Shown one piece after another: positions 33,590 to 44,610 of a DNA stretch of 64,000 nt. The position numbers were made by a program, and so were the translations under genes. The DNA comes from Apodemus sylvaticus (lineage: Eukaryota > Chordata > Mammalia > Rodentia > Muridae): contig NC_067488.1 of the NCBI RefSeq assembly GCF_947179515.1, positions 28,222,039 to 28,286,038 on the forward strand. Direction: 5' to 3'. The notes under the pieces are model-generated. The model saw nothing but the letters and a program-made list of their open reading frames with translations. It did no database searches and was not told the DNA's origin. Position 1 is the first letter of the stretch. Each line of letters opens with the position of its first letter.

Positions 33590-34115
33590 ATCTCTTGTGC
33601 ATATAAACCTCGTTTTCCTTACCCTGTCCTGCTGTTCATACAGTGTTGCAGTAAACATTGCTTTCCAAGAGTCTCTGTGATTGGCTGATAGAGAAAATTC
33701 TGGGTAAATACCAAGAAGTGAGATAGCTGATCATATGGGATATCTATTTTTGTGTTTTGGGAAATGACATGCTGACTCCCATAGCTTAGTTTACAGTCCC
33801 GCCAGCCGTGACTAAGGGCTCTCTTTTGCCCACATCACCACCAGCATTGTCATTTGTTTTCTCTGACTGCCATCCTGAGCTGGGCCAGGTAAGGTCGTCC
33901 CCACATACATGCTGTGTGCATTTCTCTGAACGCTTTGGAAGTTGACTGTTTCTCATATGCCTATTGGTTATTTGCACTTCTGGTTTTGAGTTCTGTCTGT
34001 TCATTTCATTTGCCCATTTTAAACTGGTTTTGTTTGCTTTTTGTTTGTTTGTTTGCACACTGTAGATTTTAATTCTCCTTCAGATGTTTAGCTGGTACAG
34101 ATTTCCTCCCACTCT
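33590..34115 (-). mobile_element. Old L1 (L1M-type) 3' part, reverse
   Basis: GGGTAAATACCAAGAAGTGA, GATCATATGGGATATCTATT, CATCACCACCAGCATTGTCA and TGCCCATTTTAAACTGGTTT track the reversed end of L1 ORF2 and the region after it, much diverged with no open frame. Confidence 0.65.
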
Positions 34116-35985
34116 AGAGTCTGTCTCCTTGATCAGCTATCCCCATTCCCAACCTCATTTCTAATCACCCTAAGATGTTGGCTCCTGGTGGTGGAGTGGG
34201 TGGGGGAGATGGGAGGTGTTGGCTGAAGCCGGCCCAATGCCACAGTTTCTGAACCTGCTGCACACATGATACCTTTAGCCTCTCCTGTACAATCCTGTAC
34301 AAATACTCTTGCCTATCCTTCCCAGGACTCCCGGAACAGCATGTAGAGAGTGCTAAAAGACTCACTTTGACCCCAGTAGGACTACTCTTGGGCCCTGGAG
34401 AGCAGAGCTCCCCAGCTGTAAGTGGTGTGCACTCCTGGTGGAGTGGCATATTAGACTGTGCCGGCTGCCGACCTCACGTCCGCCTAACTGGTTCTGTTGG
34501 GAGGTGTGCCACCTTCGTGGGAGCCTGGTTGGGTTTCCAGTGTGTTCCCACGGGGATAGGCCTTTCTGGGAGGGGTCTGGTGCCACCTCCTCTCTCCCTG
34601 ACCTGGTGACAACTCCACTCACCCCTCCGGAGGAGGCCTCAGTCATCAGTCTGTCCGGCTTACTCAGGGGAAGTCAGAGCTCGTTATTATTCCACTAATC
34701 CTTGTGTGGTGACACACTGCAGGTTGTTTTCTTAGCACGAGGCAGGGCCTGGGAGATCTTTGCTGAATGCAACATGGCCTGTGTGGTCTGCGAGTGGGAA
34801 GTGGGCTCCTCCTTCCTGGAAACAGGGCGATATGGAGACATCGGACCATGGTCCCGGACAAACCCTCTCTGGTCCCCAAGGGTTCCTGCACAATTCCTGT
34901 GAGTTTTGAGGCTTCCCAAAGCTGAACTCTCTCTGCCCAACCTCTGCTTGCACTAGTCAATTCTAGCTTCTGGGGACCTGCCATTGGGTCAGCGTAACCT
35001 GAGACACTGGGCCTTTGGGCAAACCAAACACAAATATCAGAGTCCTCCTCTCTGTGTACTTTTGAGCCCAGAGTACCTCTTTAAAAGATGGTCGAAAGTT
35101 TGCTGTCTTCCTCCACAATCCACTAACCAACCCTCTGAGCTCAGGGATCCTCAGCTTATGCCAAATTGCTGGAAACCAGGTCACAGAGAAACCAGTTGGC
35201 AGAGAAAGACTGGAAGCCCTTCCCCACCAGGCTGGGCACTTTTCCAGAAGGTGCAGAAGAGGCAGGGCTTCATGACTTTAAGGCTGTACGGCTAATTAGA
35301 AGGCATATGCCTTCTAAACAGAGAGTGAAGGGGACAGAATACAACCTAACACCTACCCCTGTGTGGGAAGAATCCCACAGTGTTGATTCTGAATGCCTGT
35401 CACCCACAATTTTAGGAGTCTGAGAGGCCACGTTAGCCATCCATTCTCCGTGTGGCCTCTCATCAGTCTTTGACGTGTCCACTGAGCCAGCTTCTCACAG
35501 ATGTCATAGAGGAAGTCTGGTAATGATTGGTGCAGGAGCTGTGTCCAGCATGACTCAGAACCAAGTCCTCAGTGTTAGGATTTGTGTGGAGCCAGGAAAC
35601 GGAGAGAGCTTGGCATGCTCTCTCAGAAGCCCTGGGCATCCTGAAGCCTCAGTTGCTGCATCTGTGTAAACTTCACACTGTAGAACATCTGTAGACATCT
35701 AGCCCATCTCCTTCAGAAAGCCTGGGGAGTAGGGCTCTAACAGGCCTCTCCCGAAAAAAGCTCCTGGAAAAATGGCTAAGCAGTTGCTAAAGATCTCCAT
35801 GTCTGCTCACCCACAAAGAGCTGCCCTGACCTCTCCTGTAGGGGAGGACAGCATGGTGCCTCCCACCAGGGGCTTCCTTTTCTTATTTCCTTGAAAAGGC
35901 AGAAGAAAAATGCAGCAAACACAATGGCTGTGCAGTGATGAAGCCAGGCTAGGTTACAGTCCTTCTTACAACAGTGTCATAAAAT
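34116..35985. other. Intergenic, no gene seen
   Basis: 1.9 kb of mostly unique sequence. Many frames of 60-106 codons exist on both strands, but none resembles a protein and none is flanked by matching splice sites. Confidence 0.45.
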
Positions 35986-35987
35986 AA

Positions 35988-36137
35988 CTTATTTTATTTT
36001 ATTTGGTTTTTGGAGTTGGGGTTTCTGTGTTGCCCTGGCTATCCTCTGCGTTGTAGACCCAGCTGGCCTCAAACTCAGAGATCCACCTGCCTTTGCTGCC
36101 TGGGATTAGTGGTGTGGGTCATTCGCCATGCCTGGCT
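35988..36137 (-). mobile_element. B1 SINE, reverse
   Basis: (TTTTA)n, GGGGTTTCTGTGTTGCCCTG, CAGCTGGCCTCAAACTCAGA and CATTCGCCATGCCTGGCT. Confidence 0.8.
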
Positions 36138-36154
36138 CGTAAAAGAATTTTTAA

Positions 36155-36470
36155 TATTTTATTTTATGAAGGCAAAGGCCTATGTTAGTGTATTTGCCCT
36201 GTTAGATCAGAATACACTACATAGGGTAATTCATAAAGAACAGAAATGTGTTCTTTCAGTGTTCTGGAAGCTGAGAGGTCGAAGGTCAAGGTGCTAGCAG
36301 GTGTGGCATCCCACGGGAGACTTTTCTCTGCTTCCAAGGTGGTACCTTGGTGCTACATCCTCTGGACACTGCTTTCTGGCACAGTAAACCGTGGAGTGGC
36401 AGATGGGCCCAAGCTGGTTCTCTCCAGCCCTTCTGGACTCATTCCAGGTATAAGAGCAGACTCCTGACAA
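36155..36470 (-). mobile_element. MaLR/MLT1-like LTR relic, reverse
   Basis: AAGAACAGAAATGTGTTCTT, CAGTGTTCTGGAAGCTGAGA and GGTCGAAGGTCAAGGTGC follow the reversed MLT1/MST pattern (acagaaatttattctc...cagttctggaggc). Confidence 0.5.
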
Positions 36471-37019
36471 CTTAATCCTCTGCTCCTAATGCTTCCAAGT
36501 TGAGGCTGAGGGCTTGGTTACTTTAGGGCAGATGTACATTTAAATCATAAAGAGTCCGCTGCAGAGAGCTGGGCCCAGAGGACAGGGGATATTTTATCTT
36601 TGACGGAGATGTTTGTGTCCACTGGGTTGGCATAAGGAGAATACAGCAGTGACTGCAATTCTTCGTACCATTTCTCATTAAAGAGACAGTCCACCCAGGT
36701 CTTGAGTCTAAATGGTTCTTTGACCTGTACTGGGCAGCTGAACGATGGAAGTGATACACCCCAAGCCTGGCCCGCCATACTTGTGGCTTCTCTTCTCCAC
36801 TCAGAGACCTCCGGTTCTGCCTGACCTTGTAGAGGTTAAGGATGGGCGTGGCCTTGGAGTCATTGCTTGCAGCAGGGGCTATGCAACAAAAGCTGCTGTC
36901 TATCTTGAGGAAGGATAGACAAATGAGAAGGACCAGCCTAATACTGTACGGCAGAAATGTACTGTGTCCCACAAAGGCTCAAATTGACTAGTATCACATT
37001 TTTTTAAAATGAAGAAAGC

Positions 37020-37050
37020 ATGGGGGTGGGGGTGGGGGTGGGGGATGGGG
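37020..37050 (+). repeat. (GGGGGT)n hexanucleotide tract
   Basis: Five consecutive G4-5 runs separated by T or AT: a strong four-tract G-quadruplex pattern on the + strand. Confidence 0.85.
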
Positions 37051-37062
37051 AGATTAACTTTT

Positions 37063-37304
37063 TTAAAAAATTTTTTTAATTATTTTTTTTATTTTTTTCT
37101 TTTCTTCATCTTCGTCTTCTTCTTCTTTTTGTTTTTTGTTTTTTTGTTTGTTTGTTTGTTTGCTTTTGAGACAGGGTTTCTCTGTGTAGCCCTGGCTGTC
37201 CTGGAACTCACTCTGTAGACCAGGCTGGCCTCAAACTCAGAAATCTGCCTGCCTCTGCCTTCCCAAGTGCTGGGATTATAGGCATATACCATCACTGCCT
37301 GGCT
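37063..37304 (-). mobile_element. B1 SINE, reverse, with long T-rich tail
   Basis: TTTGTTTG tail complement, GAGACAGGGTTTCTCTGTGT and AACTCAGAAATCTGCCTGCC. GGGGAGATTAACTTT (37047-37061) and GGGGAAATTAACTTT (37305-37319) form a target-site duplication with one mismatch. Confidence 0.93.
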
Positions 37305-37319
37305 GGGGAAATTAACTTT

Positions 37320-38670
37320 GATGATTTATTTTATTCAACCCAATATATATTCCAAAGTATTAACATTTCAACATGTAATCAATATAAAGATAGTTGTTTT
37401 TAATAGATATTTTACATCCTTTCATTCATATTAAGGCTTTGAAATATTCATACTAAGCAACATAAAAGCTTTTTTTTTTGCAACAATTGGACTAACTACA
37501 TTTCAATGCTCTGTGGTCTCTTATTGAAGACACACACCCAGCCTTTAGACTGTCTGCATTTCACTCATTAGTAACATTTCCCTTCAAATGTGGGGGCTAG
37601 TACTGCTAAATCTTTATTTTGTTTTAGTGGAAAAGGACACTGTTAATCAAGTTTCCAAGCTTGTCCACGAAATACCCGAGACAATGAACTCAAGAAAGAT
37701 AAAAGGTCTATCCTGGCCCCTAGCCCCAGTGGGAACCTAGTCCTGTCCTTCTACCTTATTGTTTTGGACCTGTGCTAAGGCTGCACATCTGGGGTGGGGG
37801 GGAGCAGAGGACAGGTCCTGAACACCTGCCCTGTGCCCCACCTCTGAATTGTTCCACCAAGTTCCAGGGCCATACAGTGAGGAATAAAGTGGCCTTTAGA
37901 GAATGTTTAATTTTTAAATTAATCAGATGGGGGGGGGCGGTTGTTGGGGGAGGAACTATTTCCATGAAAGGGAAGACTGTTTACCCGCCCCAAACAACAA
38001 CAAGGACAACGAGGATGACGACGACATTCAATCCTTTGGATTGAAGGCATTTCATTCTAAGGCAAACCCTCTGGTTATTTTGCTCATTTGCTGGGGGAAA
38101 ATCCTTCTATTCCTGCAGGTACTCTCCAACAGCTCTTAGAATCATCTGGAAGAAGCTCCAAAGGTATTTGTGGCAGCAGGTTTTAAAGTTCGCCTCGCCT
38201 GGGTGATGAAGAGGCCAGATTATTTGGTCAAGCATAATTGTGGGAGTTTCTACAATGGGGAGTTTGAAAGTTTAACGTTAAAACCACAGACTGAACAAGG
38301 TAGACCAGGCTTGCTTCTGTGGGTGGACCCCATCCAATCAGGGATGGCCTGTGTAGACCACTTTCCCCGCAGGTCAGGGGGAACTTATTCCTGGGGCTAA
38401 GATTTTAGGGTTTTTTTTTTTTTTCTCTTGAAGTCAGACTCAAAGGGACCTTCGAGTCTCTCTGGGCCTGAGGCAAATGACCTCCACGCTGGCACTGTGT
38501 TTCTCAGGCCTTCAGATTGGAACAGAAATTGGAACCATAGCTGCGCTGGGGTCTCTAGTCAGCTGCGTATAGCACTGACTTACCAAATTCCTCCGCTACT
38601 TCATAAGCGACTTGATAACATAGCCAGCTCTCTCTGGAGTCCCCAGTCCAAACTGATTGACTCTGAGTCT
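37320..38670. other. Repeat-poor intergenic block
   Basis: 1.35 kb with no SINE. 38030-38400 in particular is free of repeats and holds several AT-rich, homeodomain- or HNF-like words (GGTTATTTTG, TTGGTCAAGC). No coding frame is convincing. Confidence 0.4.
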
Positions 38671-38686
38671 CTAGGGCGGACAAGCA

Positions 38687-38690
<4 letters not shown>

Positions 38691-38720
<30 letters not shown>

Positions 38721-39793
38721 CTGTAAGGCAGCAATGAGGGAAACTAGTTTCCCTATTTTGTTTCTCTTCTGTTTTATTTTCTTCTTTTATTTATTGATTT
38801 TTGATATAATTTATTTACATTTCAAATGATTTCCCCTTTTCTAGCCCCCCCCCACTCCCCGAAAGTCCCGTAAGCCCCCTTCTCTTCCCCTGTCCTCCCT
38901 CCCACCCCTTCCCAGTTCCCCGTTCTGGTTTTGCCAAATACTGTTTCACTGAGTCTTTCCAGAACCAGGGACCACTCCTGCTTTCTTCTTGTATCTCATT
39001 TGATGTGTGGATTATGTTTTGGGTATTCCAGTTTTCTAGGTTAATAACCACTTATTAGTGAGTGCATACCATGATTCACCTTTTGAGTCTGGGTTACCTC
39101 ACTTAGTATGATGTTCTCTAGCTCCATCCATTTGCCTAAGAATTTCATGAATTCATTGTTTCTAATGGCTGAATAGTACTCCATTGTGTAGATATACCAC
39201 ATTTTTTGTATCCACTCTTCTGTTGAGGGATACCTGGGTTCTTTCCAGCATCTGGCAATTATAAATAGGGCTGCTATGAACATAGTAGAGCATGTATCCT
39301 TATTACATGGTGGGGAATCCTCTGGGTATATGCCCAGGAGTGGTATAGCAGGATCTTCTGGAAGTGAGGTGCCCAGTTTTCGGAGGAACCGCCAGACTGC
39401 TTTCCAGAGTGGTTGTACCAATTTGCAACCCCACCAGCAGTGGAGGAGTGTTCCTCTTTCTCCGCATCCTCTCCAACACCTGCTGTCTCCTGAATTTTTA
39501 ATCTTAGCCATTCTGACTGGTGTAAGATGAAATCTTAGGGTTGTTTTGATTTGCATTTCCCTAATGACTAATGAAGTGGAGCATTTTTTAAGATGCTTCT
39601 CCGCCATCCAAAGTTCTTCAGGTGAGAATTCTTTGTTTAACTCTGTACCCCATTTTTTAATAGGGTTGTTCGGTTTTCTGGAGTCTAACTTCTTGAGTTC
39701 TTTATATATATTGGATATTAGCCCTCTATCTGATGTAGGATTGGTGAAGATCTTTTCCCAATTTGTTGGTTGCCGATCTGTCCTCTTGATGGT
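38691..39793 (-). mobile_element. 5'-truncated L1 insertion (ORF2 3' part plus 3' UTR)
   Basis: A 1.1 kb L1 in reverse orientation. The T run at 38691-38720 is the poly(A) tail; 38721-39040 is the 3' UTR. From 39041 to 39790 the minus strand encodes the C-terminal part of L1 ORF2 with no stop or frameshift, including the CCHC-like region (SRCWRGCGERGTLLHCWW) and the HPxxEEWIxKMWYIYTMEYYSAI-like end. GGCGGACAAGCATCTT flanks it on both sides (38675-38690 and 39794-39809). The reverse-transcriptase and endonuclease domains are missing, so it cannot move itself. The long pure tail and intact frame suggest a fairly recent event. Confidence 0.95.
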
Positions 39794-39809
39794 GGCGGAC
39801 AAGCATCTT

Positions 39810-40600
39810 AATGCCAAAACAGACCCTTGTCACATTCGACCAGGACTGGAACCAGTGTGACAAACTGAACTGAGCTCAAGAAGTGGGTGGCCAGTCAGTG
39901 CCTCATCCCCACTGAGGGCTGGGTTCAGACAGTCTCCAGACAAGCCCTGCCCCCTACTCATTCAGACAGGAGGCAGTCAGGGGCCCTTTGCTTCCCTTTG
40001 CAGAGAAGAGAATGAAATAGCTTTGCTGTCGAGGTCAGGTTTTGTGAACAGAATAAGAGGAAGCATCGGATCTTGCCAGATGCAATCCCGACACAGCACA
40101 CCAATGCCCGAGGTGGCAGTCCCCGGGTGGCTGTGACTTGGGCACACTAGCAGCTTTTACCTCCTGTGAGAGAGGAAGCAACCTTCCTTCAGGGCCTCTG
40201 ATCACGGCTCAGTTCTAGCAACGATTGATGGAGGCGTCCTTGACTCTGACCCCACGCGCCTCTGCGAGCTGCCTCTGTCCCTGGTTGACGAGAGACTTTG
40301 AATAAAGTGTACCATCAGCCCTGAGGTTTTTCAGGAATATGTCATCGTTACACGAAAATGCTAAGCCGTGGTGCGGCAGGGGCAATTTCAGTAGATAAGT
40401 GCTCTTAGTATCACGTTAATTACTGTAGCCATGTAACTTACTGTGCCAGACACTGTTCTAATTCCTGTGTAAACATCAACTCATTGAACGCTCAAGACAG
40501 CTCTACAAGCTAGGCTCCATTAACTGCCCCTTCTCTTCCCTTTGTTTTTTTTTTTAATCCAGTGTTTTGGCATCCCTCCTTCCCATCTCCTCAGTGGACA
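39810..40600. other. Intergenic, one MIR relic
   Basis: Mostly unique sequence. 40440-40525 (GCCAGACACTGTTCTAATTC, CATCAACTCATTGAACGCTC) is a MIR core. No exon is seen. Confidence 0.5.
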
Positions 40601-40602
40601 AA

Positions 40603-40770
40603 GGTGGACTGAGGCTGTGATGGTACACATTGTGATACTTAGGAGACAGGGGAGGATCATGAGTTCGAGGCTAGCCTGGACTACAGAGTGAGACCTCAAA
40701 ACCATGAGTATAGTATAGCTCAGTAATGGAGTACTAGCCTAGTGTTCAGGGTCCCATCTACAGCCAAAAC
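40603..40770 (+). mobile_element. B1 followed by ID-like segment (B4-type)
   Basis: GCTGTGATGGTACACATTGT, GTTCGAGGCTAGCCTGGACT, then ATAGCTCAGTAATGGAGTAC and GTTCAGGGTCCCATCTACAG. Confidence 0.6.
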
Positions 40771-41940
40771 AAAAACAAATAAGGAAATGGGGGAGCTGTG
40801 GCCACCACCGTCTATTGGCACCGGGAATTGGCGCATATGTTATTTCTTACTCTTGCCAATGATAAAGAAGCGTAATCTTTGGTTTTGAGAGCTGAGGTAA
40901 CCAGTTGACCAAAAGCCAGTTCAGTTTGGGAGCTCAGGAAAACTCTCTGGAGAAAGGGTAAAGCTGGAATATTCTGGAAGAAGAGGGAGGGAGGAGGGCC
41001 CTGGTATAGAAGGTAGAATGTGAGGTGAGGCTGTTCGAGCAAGGTCACCCAGCAATGAGGTGGTTGTCTGGTTCCCTTGTACGTGTGTACTTGAGGAGGC
41101 TTTCCATTTTGGCCAGTACTCTGGGGACTAGCATTTGGTCTTGCCACTGAGCTCTGACCCCTTCCTTTCTCTTGTGTCCCGCTGGCCAGGGCACCCTGTG
41201 CTTTCTGTCCTTTAGTACACTCACGTTCCCACGGTCCTGACAAGGGGCAAGACACATTCTGTCCCCCACTCCCTATACATGGAAGGCATTCAGAATATTA
41301 GATATCTCAAATGCTGGGAAGAGGACCCTGTGGCTCTGCACATGGGCATCTTAGGTTTCCTAGAAGCCCCTCCCCTGGCTACGCCTCTGTACCTCTGCGA
41401 GTGAACCTCCAAGCTTCCTCAGCAGGGATCCGACCTGCCCGCCAGCTCCCAGTTACTCAGGCTGGCTCCTGCTGTGAAAGCGATAATCAGTCCAGTGTTC
41501 CCTGAGAGAAGCTGGTGAAGAGCTGGAGTCCAGGGCAAGGCCCACAGTTCCACAGAGGATCCAGCCCCAACCCTCCAGCCCTTCCGGAAGTGTGAGTGCT
41601 CCGACCAGGTCCTGGCTGGGGTCAGGAGACCATAGCACACACAGGAACTTCAATACTCAAAGGTCAGGCTTTGTAGTCATAAATGACTGATTTTAAAACC
41701 CCCCCAATTTTGTAAAGGAAGCTTACATAATAATAATATCTGGCCAGGTTAGGAATTAGACAGCAACAGTATTACTCTCCTCTTCTGGATGGGATACCTA
41801 GGGTGACAGCAATCATTCTGTAATAATAAAGAAAGACCAAGAATCACATGGTTGGCCTTGTCATCATTTTGCTGCCAAACCCCAAATCACCAGCCCCACC
41901 CCCACCCCAGCTGAGGCAAACCAGAAAGGCCAAGCACCTT
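40771..41940. other. Intergenic, no gene seen
   Basis: 1.2 kb with no clear mobile element. The 147-codon minus frame at 40812-41255 shows no domain and no flanking splice signals in agreement. Confidence 0.45.
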
Positions 41941-41949
41941 GTGTTCAGG

Positions 41950-41996
41950 TTTAAAATTATTCCTCCTCCTCCTCCTTCTCCTCCTCCTCCTCTTGT
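41950..41996. repeat. (CCT)n microsatellite
   Basis: CCTCCTCCT units with one CTTC step. Confidence 0.9.
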
Positions 41997-42044
41997 ATTT
42001 ATTCATTTCTGACACATGGTCTCACTATCTCACTGTTCTCTACC

Positions 42045-42225
42045 TTAAAAAGCATTTCTTTATTTATGTGGAGCGAGACGTGTGTCTCACGGCTCATGTG
42101 TGAGGGCAGGGTAGTTGGTTGTCTCTTTCTACCATGTGGGTCCCAGAGGTCAAATCAGGTGGTCATGCCTGAACTGCATACGTTTCTTGAATAAACGAAC
42201 CATCTTGCCAGACCCTTGAATTTTT
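42045..42225 (-). mobile_element. B3 SINE, reverse
   Basis: CATTTCTTTATTTATGTGGA, CATGTGGGTCCCAGAGGTCA, AATCAGGTGGTCATGCCTGA and AACCATCTTGCCAGACCC. Confidence 0.6.
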
Positions 42226-42239
42226 TCCTTTTTCCTTTC

Positions 42240-42310
42240 TTTTGTTTGTTTTGTTTGTTTATTTATTTATTTATTTTTTTGTGACAGGGTTTCTCTGTGT
42301 AGCCCTGGCT
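42240..42310 (-). mobile_element. Truncated B1, reverse
   Basis: TTTG/TTTA tail complement then GACAGGGTTTCTCTGTGTAG and CCCTGGCTT, where it stops and unique/MIR sequence begins. Confidence 0.85.
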
Positions 42311-42329
42311 TGCACACTTTTAACTGGGG

Positions 42330-42450
42330 GTTTAACTGCTCATTGCACAGATGAGGAAACTGTTAAGTGACGTGTCCAAAGTCACGCAGCCTGGAAGTGG
42401 TGCAGCCAGGAGCAAACCCTGGGCATTTCAAGTGGTAAAACTCAAACCCT
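42330..42450 (+). mobile_element. MIR relic
   Basis: TGCACAGATGAGGAAACTGT, AAGTGACGTGTCCAAAGTCA and CGCAGCCTGGAAGTGG are a textbook MIR core. Confidence 0.85.
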
Positions 42451-42457
42451 ATTCATT

Positions 42458-42543
42458 TCTGCAGTATAGGGGATTGAACCCACAGCCTCACACATGCTAG
42501 GCAAACACTCCATCACTGAGATATATCTCCAGGCTTTTTTTTT
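42458..42543 (-). mobile_element. ID SINE, reverse
   Basis: GTATAGGGGATTGAACCCAC, CACATGCTAGGCAAACACTC and TGAGATATATCTCCAGGC, then a T run. Confidence 0.8.
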
Positions 42544-42567
42544 TAACCTCTTGAACGTCTTTAAACG

Positions 42568-42757
42568 GCATTTTTTTAAAAAATTTCACTCCATGTATGT
42601 GGGTGTTTTACCTGCATGTGTGTCTGCATCCCACATGTGGGGCAGCCAGAGCCACCAGTGATTGTGAGCCTCTGTTTGGATGCTGGGAATTGAACTCAGG
42701 GCCTCTGTGCAAGCAGTCAGTGTTCTTAATCGCTGAGCCATTTCTCTAGCTCAACAC
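42568..42757 (-). mobile_element. B3 SINE, reverse
   Basis: CATGTATGTGGGTGTTTTAC, GGAATTGAACTCAGGGCCTC and AATCGCTGAGCCATTTCTCT. Confidence 0.8.
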
Positions 42758-42776
42758 TTCTGAAAGTTCTGAGACA

Positions 42777-42948
42777 GCCGGGCAGTGGTGGTGCACGCCT
42801 TTAATCCCAGCACTTGGGAGACAGAGGCAGGTGGATTTCTGAGTTCGAGGCTAGTCTGGTCTACAGAGTGAGTTCCAGGATAGCCAGGGCTATACAGAGA
42901 AACCCTGTCTCAAAAAACCAAACAAAAACAAAACAACAAGAGAAAAAC
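42777..42948 (+). mobile_element. B1 SINE, young type, with target-site duplication
   Basis: GCCGGGCAGTGGTGGTGCAC through AACCCTGTCTCAAAAAACC. AAAGTTCTGAGACA occurs at 42763-42776 and 42949-42962. Confidence 0.97.
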
Positions 42949-42962
42949 AAAGTTCTGAGACA

Positions 42963-43950
42963 GGCCTTTTTACTAAGTTGCCTGGACTGCCCTTGGTCCA
43001 GCAGCTGGAATCACAAGTCTTGAGAGAGAAAAGAACATTCTAGAGGTTAGGAGGCTCGCACGACAGTGCATTTCTAAATTTATACTTGTATCCGACTGAC
43101 TACTGGCCTCTCGATCTTGTTCTCTTTGGATTTCTGCTTGTTCTGTGTCCTCCTGGCTGCACTCACCCAGTTGCCCTTTTGTAACCCAGCAATGAAAACT
43201 AAGCACCAGACTTGGAGTCTGGAAGTCAGCTCAGCACTGTTCTTCAGGGTCAGCCTCCCGTGACCTTGCACAAATCAATCTCCAGTTGTAAATTGATACT
43301 TGTCTTGGCTCCTGCCCCCAACCCCAGGACCATCTGGTTAACCGATGAGTGAAGTGTGGGTGACTGCGGTCTTCTGAGGGTTTCACAGCACCCCAGCCCG
43401 AGGTGACTCTACTAAACTTGCATGCGACCGACCGACCTGAGCTGGGCTGGTTCTGGCACCTGGGCAAGTGTGGGGCTCCCTGCATGGCTCCGAGTCGCCA
43501 CCCTCCATAAAGCGCAGAAGGATGCCAGGATTTTGCAATCTGCGATTGCAGCAGGAAAGGTCTGAATAGCACTATTCTCCCCTCTTCCACGCCCAGGTGC
43601 CAGCTCGGTCGGCCGGCCGGAGGTTGGCTGGAGGGGAAGGCTAGATATTTCCTTTCCCACCACCCAGACTGCGCCACTGGCAAGGACATTGGGATCTTGG
43701 ATCTATCCCAACCGCCCCGGAAAGAACTCCTTTTCAGCGCCACCAGAAGGGGGGAAGCAGGAAGCCAAAGCCAGCCCCTGGGGAGTGAAGGAAGAGACGC
43801 TGGAGCCCCAGCAAAGTCACACACCTTCTCTGAACTTGGTGTGTGCAGAAATGAGAGCTGGGACTTCACTTTACCACCCACAGAGGGGGTGTGGTGTGGA
43901 TTCAAGAAGACAGCTGTACACGCTGCTCCCCCTCCTTTTTTTTTTTTTGA
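42963..43950. other. Intergenic, locally CpG-enriched, no gene called
   Basis: Unique sequence. 43380-43740 has more CpG than its surroundings (CGACCGACCGACC, GGTCGGCCGGCCGG) and a 252-codon minus frame (43231-43989). The frame shows no domain, and its length is partly explained by base composition. Confidence 0.4.
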
Positions 43951-44127
43951 GTGTTTCACTTCACCAGGGATGACCTTGAATTTATCCATTTTCCTCAGCC
44001 TCCAGAGATCGGGATTGCAGTCATGTGCCCCCCAAGCCTATTTTCTGGGACACCAGTCAGACTTTCAGTCATAGTTTCTATCAGCTGGACTACATCTGCA
44101 TATCACTTTCTTATTTATTTTGTTGTT

Positions 44128-44303
44128 TTTGTTTTCTTTCTTTCTTTTTTTTTTCTTTTTTGTTTTTTCGAGACGGTTTCTCTAAGAGGTTTGGCTGTCC
44201 TGGAACTCACTGTGTAGACCAGGCTGGCCCTGAACTCAGAAATCCGCCTGCCTATGCCTCCCAAGGGCTAGGATTACAGGCGTGCGCCACCACCGCCCCG
44301 GCT
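44128..44303 (-). mobile_element. B1 SINE, reverse
   Basis: T-rich tail complement, CGAGACGGTTTCTCTAAGAG, AGACCAGGCTGGCCCTGAAC and GGCGTGCGCCACCACCGCCC. An older reverse B1-like piece precedes it at about 43950-44040. Confidence 0.92.
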
Positions 44304-44391
44304 TGTTGTTTTCAGTGATGGTTTCCCCCACACAGGTCATTTTAGCCCTGGCTAACCTTGACTTGAAGTAAATCTTCCTGTGTCAGCCTCT

Positions 44392-44434
44392 TTTTTATTT
44401 ATTTATTCATTTATTCATTCATTCATTCATTCAT

Positions 44435-44469
<35 letters not shown>

Positions 44470-44607
44470 TATGCATATGACTATGCTGAAGCTGTCTTCA
44501 GACACACCAGGAGAGTGCATCGGATCCCACTACAGATGGTCGTGAACTACTATATGGTTGCTAGGAATTGAACTCGGAACCTCTGGAAGAGCCACCTCTC
44601 CAGCCTC
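44392..44607 (-). mobile_element. B2 SINE, reverse, with long (TTTA/TTCA)n tail
   Basis: The tail is expanded to about 75 bases of ATTT/ATTC. The body reads GCTGTCTTCAGACACACCAG, GTTGCTAGGAATTGAACTCG and CACCTCTCCAGCCT; the segment carrying TAACCACTGAG is deleted. Confidence 0.88.
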
Positions 44608-44610
44608 TTG

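Noticed and set aside
34116..35985. Many 60-106-codon frames on both strands
   Set aside because: Chance open frames, mutually overlapping, with no similarity or splice agreement.
39041..39817. 258-codon minus-strand reading frame
   Set aside because: It is the C-terminal end of L1 ORF2 in a 5'-truncated insertion; its first few codons come from the flanking target site.
43231..43989. 252-codon minus-strand frame
   Set aside because: Located in CpG-enriched unique DNA where stops are rare. No domain, signal peptide or matching splice sites; an opposite-strand frame of similar quality exists.
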